Assembly: GCA_964627935.1 (NCBI GenBank)
Contig: CAZVLB010000012.1
Span: 87,692 to 151,691, forward strand
Direction of reading: 5' to 3'
DNA length: 64,000 nt
From: JAABVY01 sp964627935
Lineage (GTDB): Bacteria; Zixibacteria; MSB-5A5; JAABVY01
Made by a program: the position numbers and the translations under genes. Position 1 is the stretch's first letter. Each line of letters begins with the position of its first letter. Shown piece by piece: positions 19,084-27,435 of the stretch. Under the pieces are notes generated by a model, which saw nothing but the letters and a program-made list of their open reading frames with translations, searched no databases and was not told the origin of the DNA.

Positions 19084-20115
19084 ATGAGATATATCGACCT
19101 TCGTTCAGATACTGTCACGCGCCCGAGTGAGGAAATGCGCAAGGTTATGGCCTCGGCTGTGGTTGGCGATGATGTCTTCGGTGATGATCCGACTGTAAAT
19201 CGATTGCAGGATACTGTGGCCGAGATGTTCGGACGCGAGGCGGCTATGTATGTGCCCTCCGGCTCAATGGGTAACCTGGTGTGTACTAAAACTCTCACCA
19301 ACCCGGGAGATGAAATAATCTGCGAGGAGGGCTGTCATACATTGAATTACGAAGCGGGTTCAATATCGGCTGTAAGCGGCCTGGTGGCGCATACATTCCG
19401 CGGCAAGCATGGTGTCTACACACGTGAGGATATCGAGCCATATATCAAAAAGAAGTCCCTGCATACACCCGGCACCCGGGTTATAGAAATAGAAAACACT
19501 CATAATCATGCCGGCGGAACTATTTTCCCTCTGGATGAAATCAAAAAGATAAAGGATCTAGCCAATGAGCATGGTATCTATATGCACCTCGATGGCGCAC
19601 GAATCTGGAATGCACATATCGCTACAGGCATAGAGTTCCCCGAATACGCAAAATATTTCGATTCGATTTCGTGCTGTTTTTCAAAGGCTCTCGGCGCGCC
19701 AATTGGATCGATCGTGATCGGGGACAAAGACTTCATAGATCGCGCCAGACGCTACCGCAAGATGTTTGGCGGCGGAATGCGTCAGGTAGGCATTATCGCG
19801 GCAGCGGCATTGTATGCCGTCCAGAATAATATCAAGAGACTGGCTGTTGACCATGAAAATGCCCGTCAACTGGCGGAGCAACTGGCCGAAATTGACGGCA
19901 TCGACATCGACCTCGAATCAGTGCAGACCAATATCGTGATAATGGATATCAAGTCCTCCGGACGTACCGTGCCTGAAATACTGGAGGCCCTTAAGGCCGA
20001 GGGTGTGCTGGCTGTTCAATTTGGTAACACAAAGATCAGATGCGTGGCCCATCTGGATGTCAGCTCGGCGGATATAGTGAAGGCAATCGACATCTTCAAA
20101 AAAGTCTTCGCATAG
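19084..20115 (+). CDS. ltaE: low-specificity L-threonine aldolase
   Basis: PLP fold-type I enzyme converting L-(allo-)threonine to glycine and acetaldehyde. It begins with the family's DLRSDTVTRPSEEM; the PLP Schiff-base lysine is Lys201 in CFSKALGAP, and HLDGARIWNA carries the cofactor-binding Asp. Length (343 aa) is standard. A strong AAAGGAGG precedes the ATG. The gene appears monocistronic, placed before the arsenic island. Confidence 0.94.
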   Translation: MRYIDLRSDTVTRPSEEMRKVMASAVVGDDVFGDDPTVNRLQDTVAEMFGREAAMYVPSGSMGNLVCTKTLTNPGDEIICEEGCHTLNYEAGSISAVSGLVAHTFRGKHGVYTREDIEPYIKKKSLHTPGTRVIEIENTHNHAGGTIFPLDEIKKIKDLANEHGIYMHLDGARIWNAHIATGIEFPEYAKYFDSISCCFSKALGAPIGSIVIGDKDFIDRARRYRKMFGGGMRQVGIIAAAALYAVQNNIKRLAVDHENARQLAEQLAEIDGIDIDLESVQTNIVIMDIKSSGRTVPEILEALKAEGVLAVQFGNTKIRCVAHLDVSSADIVKAIDIFKKVFA

Positions 20116-20161
20116 CATCATAAATTTCCCTGTCAAAACCAAAAATCCGTGACTTGATTTA

Positions 20162-20192
20162 TTATTTGTTTATTTTGCCAAATAACAAATAA
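20162..20192 (+). promoter_or_regulatory. candidate ArsR operator upstream of the arsenic operon
   Basis: A perfect 9-bp inverted repeat, TTATTTGTT and AACAAATAA, with a 13-base AT-rich spacer, ends 21 bp before the arsR1 start. Size, symmetry and position suit a dimeric winged-helix ArsR repressor blocking its own promoter. No clean -35/-10 pair could be assigned around it. Confidence 0.6.
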
Positions 20193-20213
20193 GAGCATAG
20201 CGTAAGGGTTTCA

Positions 20214-20537
20214 ATGGATCAAAAAACAAAGCAGATATTCCAGGCCCGGGCTCAGATTATCAAAGCCCTGGCTCATCCATCACGTTTATACATCGTGGAT
20301 CAGCTGGCTCATGGTAAAAAATGTGTTCAGGAAATAACCGATATGATCGGCGCAGACATTTCGACCGTATCGAGACATCTGTCGGTCCTGAAAGCATCGG
20401 GGATAATCGCCGATGAAAAACGGGGCACGATGGTCTATTATCATCTGCGCATGCCATGTGTGCTGAATTTCTTCAGTTGCATAGAGTCCGTGCTTAAATC
20501 AAATGCTGATGATCAGCTGCGTATTATCAACAGATAG
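20214..20537 (+). CDS. arsR: ArsR-family metalloregulator 1
   Basis: Winged-helix repressor (107 aa) expected to leave DNA on binding trivalent arsenic. The recognition helix region ADISTVSRHLSVLKASGI is canonical. Cysteines sit at 37, 82 and 89; the C-terminal MPCVLNFFSC pair together with Cys37 is a plausible three-thiol As(III) site, different from the ELCxC site of the second regulator at 23391. It starts the operon, is preceded by an inverted-repeat operator, and arsP follows 6 bp after its stop. Confidence 0.88.
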   Translation: MDQKTKQIFQARAQIIKALAHPSRLYIVDQLAHGKKCVQEITDMIGADISTVSRHLSVLKASGIIADEKRGTMVYYHLRMPCVLNFFSCIESVLKSNADDQLRIINR

Positions 20538-20543
20538 GGCCAT

Positions 20544-21839
20544 ATGAATATCAGAACTGAGTGGAAATCAATTTTGATTATCATCGCCGTGTTCCTGGCG
20601 TTTTTCTATATGCCGTTCGACAAAACCGCTGTCGAGGGTGCTGTCATGGAGGCCCTGCATCTGGCGCAGGATTATGCCCGCGAGCATGTAATCCTGTGTT
20701 TGATACCGGCCTTTTTTATTGCCGGTGCGATTGCTGTTTTTTTGAGCCAGCAGTCGGTTATCAAGTATCTCGGAGCAGGCGCGAACAAGATAATTGCCTA
20801 TGCCGTCGCCTCGGTTTCCGGTTCGGTACTGGCAGTTTGTTCATGCACCGTTTTGCCGTTATTTGCCGGGATTCATCGTATGGGCGCGGGTATCGGCCCG
20901 GCCACTGCTTTTTTGTATTCCGGGCCGGCGATCAATATCATGGCGATCATTCTGACAGCACGTGTGCTGGGAATAGAGCTGGGCATAGCGCGGGCGCTGG
21001 GGGCCATATTTTTCAGCGTCATAATTGGCCTGTCGATGCATATCATTTTCAGAAACAGCGAAGATAAAGACGGTATTGAAATGGCTGAGATAAACGATGA
21101 TACAGAGCGCCCGGCATATCAGAACCTTCTCTTTTTTGCGAGCATGATAGCAATACTGGTATTTGCCAACTGGGGCAGCCCGGATTCAACATCAGGTTTT
21201 TGGTATACAGTTTTTAATATGAAGTGGATACTCACTTCTATTTCGGGATTATTTTTTGCCGGTATACTTGTGGCATGGTTCGGTTTTTCTATTGTCCGCG
21301 TTTCCATTGCAGTCACAATTACGGTCGTATTTGCGCTTATTTTCCACCAATACCCGATGATACCGTTTGCTTTTGCCGCTCTGTCATTGGCAATTATGAG
21401 CGTAAAGAGCGGCGGTGAAAGGGAAACCTGGTTCGATGAAACCTGGGGTTTTGCGAAGCAGATTATGCCGCTATTATTTGCTGGGGTGCTGGTGGCGGGA
21501 TTTCTGCTTGGAAGGCCGGGTCACGAGAGCCTGATACCATCTGAATGGATCAGTTCATCGGTGGGCGATAATTCGATTTGGTCCAATCTGTTCGCATCTG
21601 TTGTGGGCGCCTTTATGTATTTCGCGACATTGACCGAGGTACCGATATTGCAGGGGCTGATCGGTAATGGCATGGATAAGGGGCCGGCCCTGGCTCTATT
21701 GCTCGCGGGCCCGGCGTTATCATTGCCCAATATGCTGGTAATCAGGTCGGTGATCGGGACGAAGAAAACGATTGTCTTTATAATTCTGGTTGTTACCATG
21801 GCTACCGTTTCGGGACTTATCTACGGCAGCCTGTTTTAA
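20544..21839 (+). CDS. arsP: ArsP-type permease (DUF318 family), predicted organoarsenical exporter
   Basis: Polytopic membrane protein (431 aa, about 10-11 helices) of the UPF0718/DUF318 permease family. The conserved thiol motif CSCTVLPLF (Cys99, Cys101) is present, as are the two related GP-rich re-entrant segments ATAFLYSGPAINIMA and ALALLLAGPALSLPN. Characterised members such as Campylobacter ArsP export trivalent methyl- and aryl-arsenicals; related members are unassigned, so the assignment leans on its place between arsR1 and arsEFG. Confidence 0.8.
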   Translation: MNIRTEWKSILIIIAVFLAFFYMPFDKTAVEGAVMEALHLAQDYAREHVILCLIPAFFIAGAIAVFLSQQSVIKYLGAGANKIIAYAVASVSGSVLAVCSCTVLPLFAGIHRMGAGIGPATAFLYSGPAINIMAIILTARVLGIELGIARALGAIFFSVIIGLSMHIIFRNSEDKDGIEMAEINDDTERPAYQNLLFFASMIAILVFANWGSPDSTSGFWYTVFNMKWILTSISGLFFAGILVAWFGFSIVRVSIAVTITVVFALIFHQYPMIPFAFAALSLAIMSVKSGGERETWFDETWGFAKQIMPLLFAGVLVAGFLLGRPGHESLIPSEWISSSVGDNSIWSNLFASVVGAFMYFATLTEVPILQGLIGNGMDKGPALALLLAGPALSLPNMLVIRSVIGTKKTIVFIILVVTMATVSGLIYGSLF

Positions 21840-21849
21840 AGGAGGTAGT

Positions 21850-22083
21850 ATGAAATCTGTTAAAATACTCGGCCCCGGATGTGCCAAGTGCCTGAAAATG
21901 TATGATGAAACAAAGAAGGCCGTTGATGATCTGGGGCTGGAATGCGAGCTGGAAAAGGTCACGGATATTGCCGAGATAACATCGTATGGTGTTATGATGA
22001 CTCCGGCGCTGGTTGTTGATGAAAAGGTCAAGGTGATTGGCAAGATTCCATCACAGGATGAACTTAAAAAGATGCTGAAATAA
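21850..22083 (+). CDS. arsE: small cytosolic thioredoxin-like protein, ArsE-like
   Basis: A 77-residue thioredoxin_3-type protein (redox-active disulfide protein 2 family) with no signal peptide. The redox motif GCAKC (Cys11, Cys14) and the cis-Pro segment MMTPALVVDE are intact. GGAGG precedes the ATG at 21850. It matches the first subunit of arsEFG operons associated with nitro- and aminoaromatic arsenicals. The fold and motif are certain; the specific Ars role is inferred from the neighbours. Confidence 0.72.
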   Translation: MKSVKILGPGCAKCLKMYDETKKAVDDLGLECELEKVTDIAEITSYGVMMTPALVVDEKVKVIGKIPSQDELKKMLK

Positions 22084-22101
22084 AACAAAGTGAGGCAGAA
22101 A

Positions 22102-22608
22102 ATGAGTAAGACAGGAATAATTTTGTTGGTAATTGTGGCATTCATTCTAACCGCAGGACTGAATGCTCAGGACAAGGTGGAAAAGATCAAAGAATCTGAG
22201 CTAACAGAATTCAAAGTCGATAAAACTTCAGAAGATCAAGCTTCTGAAAAAGAGCAGGAAAAAGAGCAGGCTGATAAAATCATTGCCTATTATTTTCATG
22301 GCAACCGCCGCTGTCCCTCCTGCATGAAAATAGAGGCTTATACCGGGCAGGCAATCGATTCGGCATTTGAGAAGATGCTCGAGGATGGATCCGTGGAATG
22401 GGCTATTATCAATACCGATGAAAAGGGAAATGAGCATTATATGAAAGATTATAAGCTCTACACCAAATCGGTTGTGATTTCCAAAGTAGAGGATGGCAAA
22501 GAAATCGACTGGAAAAATCTCGACCAGGTATGGACACTTCTTGGCAAGGAAAAGGAATTCAAAAAGTACATAGTCACTGAGATCGAGTCCTTTATGGAGA
22601 AGGATTGA
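22102..22608 (+). CDS. arsF: exported thioredoxin-like protein, ArsF-like
   Basis: A signal peptide or N-terminal anchor (about 1-22) and a charged Glu/Lys-rich linker lead into a thioredoxin-like domain with YYFHGNRRCPSC (Cys71, Cys74), the hallmark of the ArsF family annotated as a nitrophenyl-compound nitroreductase subunit. ATG at 22102 is preferred to the GTG at 22090. The stop overlaps the arsG ATG by one base (TGATG), giving tight translational coupling. The domain should face the periplasm. Confidence 0.75.
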   Translation: MSKTGIILLVIVAFILTAGLNAQDKVEKIKESELTEFKVDKTSEDQASEKEQEKEQADKIIAYYFHGNRRCPSCMKIEAYTGQAIDSAFEKMLEDGSVEWAIINTDEKGNEHYMKDYKLYTKSVVISKVEDGKEIDWKNLDQVWTLLGKEKEFKKYIVTEIESFMEKD

Positions 22609-23300
22609 TGGAGAACTATCTCCTGGCGATCGGATCGGCAATCTGGCTGGGGATACTGACTTCAATCAGCCCCTGCCCGCTGGCCACTAATATCGCCGCA
22701 ATCTCATATATTGGCAAAAGAATCGGCAACCCGCGTATGGTTGTGATTTCCGGTTTTGTATATATGCTGGGCCGGGTGCTGGCGTATACCGTGGTGGCGG
22801 TGATCATAATCGCCAGCCTGCTTTCGGTACCGGATATCGCTCTTTTTCTTCAGAAGCATATGAACAAATTCCTGGGACCGATACTGATTTTGGCAGGCAT
22901 ACTTCTACTCGAAATTTTCAAATTCAGTTTTAAGGGCGGAGGTATCGGCCAGAAACTGCAGGCCAGAATCGACAGCTGGGGGATCTGGGGCGCGGGCCTG
23001 CTGGGGATATTATTTGCCCTGTCATTTTGCCCGGTATCGGCGGCGCTATATTTCGGCAGCCTGATTCCGCTCTCGATCAGCCATAATTCACGAGTAATCA
23101 TGCCTTCTGTCTATGGCATCGGCACAGCACTTCCGGTTATCGTATTCGCTTTCATTGTGGCCTTTGGAGCACGTTATATCAGCTCAATATTCAACAAGCT
23201 GACTAAAGTCGAATATTGGGCCAGGCGTATTACCGGGATAATTTTTATTGCTGTCGGAATTTACTATTCAATGATTTATCTTCTCGGAATCTCATTGTAA
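22608..23300 (+). CDS. arsG: CcdA/DsbD-like membrane protein, ArsG-like
   Basis: Six-to-seven-helix protein of the DsbD transmembrane-domain/CcdA superfamily. Each half carries a Cys-Pro: SPCPLATN (Cys23) and SFCPVSAALYF (Cys141), exactly as in CcdA, where this pair carries electrons across the membrane. Relatives in arsEFG operons are annotated as aminoaromatic-arsenical efflux permeases. A 90-bp gap without a terminator separates it from arsR2. Confidence 0.78.
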   Translation: MENYLLAIGSAIWLGILTSISPCPLATNIAAISYIGKRIGNPRMVVISGFVYMLGRVLAYTVVAVIIIASLLSVPDIALFLQKHMNKFLGPILILAGILLLEIFKFSFKGGGIGQKLQARIDSWGIWGAGLLGILFALSFCPVSAALYFGSLIPLSISHNSRVIMPSVYGIGTALPVIVFAFIVAFGARYISSIFNKLTKVEYWARRITGIIFIAVGIYYSMIYLLGISL

Positions 23301-23390
23301 TATTTATTGAAGTAAATCAACCTGAACGGGAACAAAATACCGTTTAATTCGTTTTTTGGCGAAATATAGAATAACACAAGCGGGTATTAT

Positions 23391-23780
23391 ATGCAAAATA
23401 CAATCGCAATATTCAAGGCACTATCGGATGAAAGCCGGGTGCGGGCATTGATGGCTGTTGCGGAGCGTGAACTATGCGCCTGCCAGATTATTGAACTGCT
23501 GGAACTGGCACCCTCCACGGTTTCCAAACACATGTCCATACTCAAGAGCGCCGGGCTTGTAAGGACCCGCAAAGAGGGCCGCTGGATGTATTTCAGTTTG
23601 GTGGATTTCAATTCAGTGGGCAGAATTGGCGAGATAGTCAGGTCGATCATTGAGCATCTAAAAAATGAAAATATGCTGAAAGCAGATCGAATACGCCTCA
23701 GGGAGATCATGAAAGAGGACCTTGAAGAAATCTGTAAGGGCCAGCGCCGGACCTATCCGCTAAGAACCTTAAACAGCTAA
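23391..23780 (+). CDS. arsR: ArsR-family metalloregulator 2
   Basis: Winged-helix repressor with the classical metalloid site ELCAC (Cys29, Cys31) at the start of the DNA-binding helix and PSTVSKHMSILKSAGLVRTRKEGRW as helix-turn-wing. The C-terminus is extended and basic (129 aa). It heads the second half of the island (arsC, acr3) and probably responds to inorganic As(III), while ArsR1 has a differently placed cysteine set. Confidence 0.9.
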   Translation: MQNTIAIFKALSDESRVRALMAVAERELCACQIIELLELAPSTVSKHMSILKSAGLVRTRKEGRWMYFSLVDFNSVGRIGEIVRSIIEHLKNENMLKADRIRLREIMKEDLEEICKGQRRTYPLRTLNS

Positions 23781-23814
23781 TCAAAGTGTAATATATTAGG
23801 GAGAAAAACGAGTT

Positions 23815-24255
23815 ATGAAAAAAGTCCTGATTCTATGTACGGGCAATTCATGCCGCAGCCAGATGGCGGAGGCATTCATGCGCGAAATATCTGATGGCAG
23901 GATCGAGGCCTTTTCGGCCGGATTGGAGCCGACTGAGGTAAATCCTCATGCGATTCGTGTGATGAAAGAGGCCGGGATTGACATATCAGACCATAAATCG
24001 AAGGATGTCAAGGACATACTCGGACGAGAAAGGTTCGACAGTGTAATATTCGTATGCCATCATGCGGAACAGAACTGTCCCAGGATATTTCCATTCACAA
24101 TGCAAAAACTTTCCTGGCCTTTCGAGGACCCGGCGGCATTTAAGGGTACAGAGGAAGAGACATTGGCTAAATTCCGCGAGATTCGCGATCAGATAAAAGC
24201 AAAAATAGAAATTTGGCTGGAGCAGCAGGAATTTGAAAGGGATCAGGTCGGATGA
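23815..24255 (+). CDS. arsC: arsenate reductase, thioredoxin-coupled LMW-phosphatase type
   Basis: Reduces arsenate to arsenite in the cytosol. The P-loop CTGNSCR carries nucleophile Cys8 and Arg14 plus Cys13; the relay cysteines Cys81 and Cys88 (FVCHHAEQNCPR) and general acid Asp105 (WPFEDPA) are all present, as in the Staphylococcus aureus-type enzyme recycled by thioredoxin. The stop overlaps the acr3 ATG by 4 bp, so product formation and export are coupled. Confidence 0.94.
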   Translation: MKKVLILCTGNSCRSQMAEAFMREISDGRIEAFSAGLEPTEVNPHAIRVMKEAGIDISDHKSKDVKDILGRERFDSVIFVCHHAEQNCPRIFPFTMQKLSWPFEDPAAFKGTEEETLAKFREIRDQIKAKIEIWLEQQEFERDQVG

Positions 24256-25322
24256 AAAATGAAATTGGCTGCAAAAAGCGGCTTGGATTTCTGGACAGGT
24301 ATCTTACTCTGTGGATATTTCTGGGCATGGGACTGGGGGTATTCATCGGATATGTTTTCCCCGGAATAGCCGGATTCTGGGATAATTTTTCGGTTGGCAC
24401 AACCAACATTCCTATCGCCATTGGCCTGATCCTGATGATGTATCCTCCGCTGGCCAAGGTGCGTTATGAAAAACTGGGCAAGGTTTTTCGCAACCTGAAA
24501 ATCCTGGTCCTGAGCCTGGTGCAGAACTGGCTGATCGGCCCGGTCCTGATGTTTGCCCTGGCGATTTTATTCCTGCCGGATCATCCGGAATATATGGTCG
24601 GGCTGATCATGATCGGCCTGGCGCGCTGTATTGCCATGGTAATAGTCTGGAACGATCTGGCCGAGGGAGATCCGGAATACGCTGCGGGACTGGTAGCATT
24701 CAATTCGGTCTTCCAGGTGCTATTCTATTCTGTATTTGCATGGATTTTTGTGACAAAACTGCCTCCCCTTTTCGGGCTATCGGGCGCGGTTGTCAATATT
24801 ACCATCGGTGAAATTGCACAAAGCGTTTTTATCTACCTTGGCATACCGTTTATCGCCGGAATAATCACCAGGCTGACATTAATCAGGATCAAGGGCAAAG
24901 AATGGTACCAAAGTGAGTTTATCCCCCGCATCAGCCCGATAACCCTGATAGCATTGTTGTTCACGATATTCGTGATGTTTTCATTCAAGGGGGAATATAT
25001 TGTAGGGATTCCGCTCGATGTTGTGCGGATCGCTATCCCGCTTCTTATATATTTCGTCTTCATGTTCCTGATCAGCTTTTTCCTCAGCAAGCGTGCCGGT
25101 GCGGATTACAGCAAATCGGTCACCCTCAGCTTCACCGCGGCATCGAATAATTTCGAACTGGCGATTGCGGTGGCGGTGGGAGTGTTTGGAATCGATTCAG
25201 GCGTGGCCTTAGCAGCGGTAATCGGGCCATTGGTAGAGGTCCCGGTCCTGATCGGGCTTGTCAATGTGGCCCTGTTTTTCAAGCGGCGCTTTTTCAAGGC
25301 TGAAATGCAGGCAGCGCAATGA
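24252..25322 (+). CDS. acr3: arsenite efflux transporter Acr3
   Basis: Ten-helix exporter of As(III). The conserved Cys126 in GLARCIAMVIVWN and the glutamate in AASNNFELAIAVA, both needed for transport in characterised Acr3 proteins, are present. Length (356 aa) is typical. It is the last gene of the island; the following 256 bp hold a cluster of inverted repeats that may end the transcript. Confidence 0.95.
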   Translation: MKNEIGCKKRLGFLDRYLTLWIFLGMGLGVFIGYVFPGIAGFWDNFSVGTTNIPIAIGLILMMYPPLAKVRYEKLGKVFRNLKILVLSLVQNWLIGPVLMFALAILFLPDHPEYMVGLIMIGLARCIAMVIVWNDLAEGDPEYAAGLVAFNSVFQVLFYSVFAWIFVTKLPPLFGLSGAVVNITIGEIAQSVFIYLGIPFIAGIITRLTLIRIKGKEWYQSEFIPRISPITLIALLFTIFVMFSFKGEYIVGIPLDVVRIAIPLLIYFVFMFLISFFLSKRAGADYSKSVTLSFTAASNNFELAIAVAVGVFGIDSGVALAAVIGPLVEVPVLIGLVNVALFFKRRFFKAEMQAAQ

Positions 25323-25342
25323 AGTTATTATTGAGTGGCAGG

Positions 25343-25507
25343 CTCAGGCTTTGAGCCTGAGGAGCTGTTATAATTAAGAATTGAATTCGCCGCTTTCGGC
25401 AGTTCGTTAACTCAGTGGTGAACCGCCGATATGAGCAGTGCCCTAATGTGTCAGGTCTCAGCTCCGATTAATCGGAGCCAAAACCATGACACAACCACTT
25501 TAGTTTT
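25343..25507. repeat. cluster of inverted repeats between acr3 and the oxidoreductase gene
   Basis: Three hairpins in 165 bp with no credible gene: CTCAGGCT/AGCCTGAG with a 3-base loop (25343-25361); GGCAGTTC/GAACCGCC with one mismatch (25398-25427); and a nested palindrome at 25448-25492 whose core is the perfect 18-bp GCTCCGATTAATCGGAGC (25461-25478) framed by GTGTCA/TGACAC. A T-run at 25503-25508 follows the last one, so it could terminate the ars transcript; the others are unexplained. Confidence 0.65.
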
Positions 25508-25578
25508 TTACAAGACCTGCAGTTGCCTGGATATATCCCGATTCGTCATGAGCCGGTCGTATATCAGATTAATGCCTT

Positions 25579-27000
25579 TTACTCTATCTTCAAAAAACCG
25601 CAGAAGAAATTGTCCGGATCGTATTTGGCCTTGATTTTCCTCATGCGTTTATAATTCTCGCCATAGGCTCGTTCGATCAGGTTCTGGCCCTCTTCACCGA
25701 ATCCGGGAAAGTTCAAATAAGCCCCGGCATCATCGTTTTTGATCATATCGTCATAAACATCACGGGCCCATTTGATGTTGGCATCATCATCTGCAGGATC
25801 ATCCCAGTTTGATTCAATCCCTACCAGGTACCGGGCATTACGCCTGACAAAGGCTGTCTGCGACGGATCGACTCGGTTTAGCGCTCCACCGATACTCCAG
25901 ATATCGAGCGAAGTTAAGGGCGAGGGACGATTGCGCGCATGTTCGATCAGGCGCTCGATAGTGTCATCATCGAGTTGATTGAGATAGGTCGATTTCCAGT
26001 AGTAATGACGACCATCGGGATAATCTGGATCAAGAACCTTTTGCATATCCGCAAACCGTACCGGCTCGCTCAGGTCGGCGATCGGTTCACCCAATTCACG
26101 AAACGGGGCGATTACCTTCTCGCCATCTTCCAGTGAGCCATGATAACATCCCAGAAAAATAAAAACAGGTTCACCCTGATATTCTTCTGGAATAAACTCC
26201 TCCTCGGGCCCACTCCAGAAAACTGATATAAGGCCCATCTCTTCGGGAGCATCTGCAATAGAATCGCGAACCAGCTCAAGACCCTTTTTGGACATCGAAA
26301 GCGGATATATGCTGAACAACATCCAGACTTTGGGGCTGACCGGATGAAGCCTGAATTCTAATGATGTGACCGCTCCGAAGTTTCCTCCACCGCCGCGCAG
26401 GGCCCAGAACAGATCGGAATTTTCATCCTCGGAGGCACGCACCAGCTTGCCATCGGCAGTTACAACATCAAAGGATGTAACATTGTCCAGCGAAAGGCCA
26501 TGCTTGCGGGTCAGCCATCCCAAACCGCCATGCAGGGTCAATCCTGTTACGCCGGTTGCTGATACTACTCCCAGAGGTGCCGCCAGATCATACTTTTCTG
26601 TAGCCTGGTCGACATCGGCCAGCCTGGCCCCGGCCTGGACCCTGGCGATACGGGCTTCCGGATCGACATCGACTTTATTCATCTTCGACATATCGATCAC
26701 CAGGCCGTTTTCGCATAATGCCTGCCCGGCCACATGGTGGCCCCCGCTTCGCAAACTGACCAGCAGATTATGTTTTTTGGCAAACCGAACAGCCCTGACG
26801 ACATCATCGGTGTCGGCACACCTGGCGATCAACGCCGGCCTGCGGTCGATCATGCCGTTCCAGATCGCGCGGGTTTCATTGTATTGTGTATGTTCGCTGT
26901 TGAGGAGTTCGCCCTTGAGTTCGGATGCGAACTGGTCGATCTCATTTTGATCGAGCGAATAATTCTCCCCCCGAATTGTTTTGACATTAAGCTTATTCAT
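25579..27000 (-). CDS. FAD-dependent oxidoreductase, berberine-bridge-enzyme-like
   Basis: PCMH-type FAD-binding domain (about 50-225) with RSGGHHVAGQ, whose His is the usual site of covalent FAD attachment, and GGLGWLTRKHGLSLDNV; a BBE C-terminal segment ends YGENYKRMRKIKAKYDPDNFF. The cysteine that gives a second flavin bond in plant BBE is not seen (the stretch reads VSATGVTGLTLHGG), so FAD is probably attached once or not covalently. Members oxidise sugars, alcohols or aromatics; the substrate is unknown. AAGGAG precedes the ATG. It runs opposite to the ars island and looks unrelated. Confidence 0.88.
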   Translation of the reverse strand: MNKLNVKTIRGENYSLDQNEIDQFASELKGELLNSEHTQYNETRAIWNGMIDRRPALIARCADTDDVVRAVRFAKKHNLLVSLRSGGHHVAGQALCENGLVIDMSKMNKVDVDPEARIARVQAGARLADVDQATEKYDLAAPLGVVSATGVTGLTLHGGLGWLTRKHGLSLDNVTSFDVVTADGKLVRASEDENSDLFWALRGGGGNFGAVTSLEFRLHPVSPKVWMLFSIYPLSMSKKGLELVRDSIADAPEEMGLISVFWSGPEEEFIPEEYQGEPVFIFLGCYHGSLEDGEKVIAPFRELGEPIADLSEPVRFADMQKVLDPDYPDGRHYYWKSTYLNQLDDDTIERLIEHARNRPSPLTSLDIWSIGGALNRVDPSQTAFVRRNARYLVGIESNWDDPADDDANIKWARDVYDDMIKNDDAGAYLNFPGFGEEGQNLIERAYGENYKRMRKIKAKYDPDNFFCGFLKIE

Positions 27001-27158
27001 TTTTTGCTCCTTTCCCCTATCCTTAAATTTTATCCAATGGCCTTACAATACAAAAAATATCCGGTTTTGTTACATATTTTTTAAAAAATTTGGGTGTTTA
27101 TGCTAAGTCTATGGCAGACAACATGAAAGAATTATAAATATTCGAAGCGGGTTGCAAT

Positions 27159-27198
27159 AAAAAAGCTCCCATGAGCTTGAGGGCTGCTCGCGGGAGCG
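27159..27198 (-). terminator. intrinsic terminator of tRNA-Ala
   Basis: On the minus strand GCTCCC pairs with GGGAGC, with an internal GAGC/GCTC stem inside the loop, followed by a run of T. It lies just downstream of the tRNA gene. Confidence 0.82.
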
Positions 27199-27210
27199 AT
27201 AAATTTTTTA

Positions 27211-27283
27211 TGGAGCCGAGGGGAGTCGAACCCCTGACCTCTTGACTGCCAGTCAAGCGTTCTCCCAACTGAACTACGGCCCC
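27211..27283 (-). tRNA. tRNA-Ala (anticodon GGC)
   Basis: Complete cloverleaf by eye: acceptor GGGGCCG/CGGCTCC (one G-U), D stem GTTC/GAAC, anticodon stem CTTGA/TCAAG with loop CTGGCAG, and T stem AGGGG/CCCCT with TTCGACT. The discriminator is A, and the 3' CCA is not encoded. Confidence 0.96.
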
Positions 27284-27435
27284 AAGGGTCTTTCCAATAT
27301 ATTTCCTTTCAGTGGCCTGTCAAGCCATTTGTAGCCATTTTTATTGATTAAAGCATCGAATTTGCTTGCAAACTTTGGGTTGCCTTATGTGTAAAAACAG
27401 TTAAATTCCAGAGACTAATGCCGATGAGGAGAGAT

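Noticed and set aside
25431..25634. 67-codon ORF after acr3
   Set aside because: Covers the palindrome cluster and the 3' end of the oxidoreductase gene; composition and lack of ribosome site argue against coding.
25579..27000. FAD oxidoreductase as part of the arsenic island
   Set aside because: Opposite strand, own ribosome site, separated by a palindrome-rich gap, and its family has no known arsenic link.
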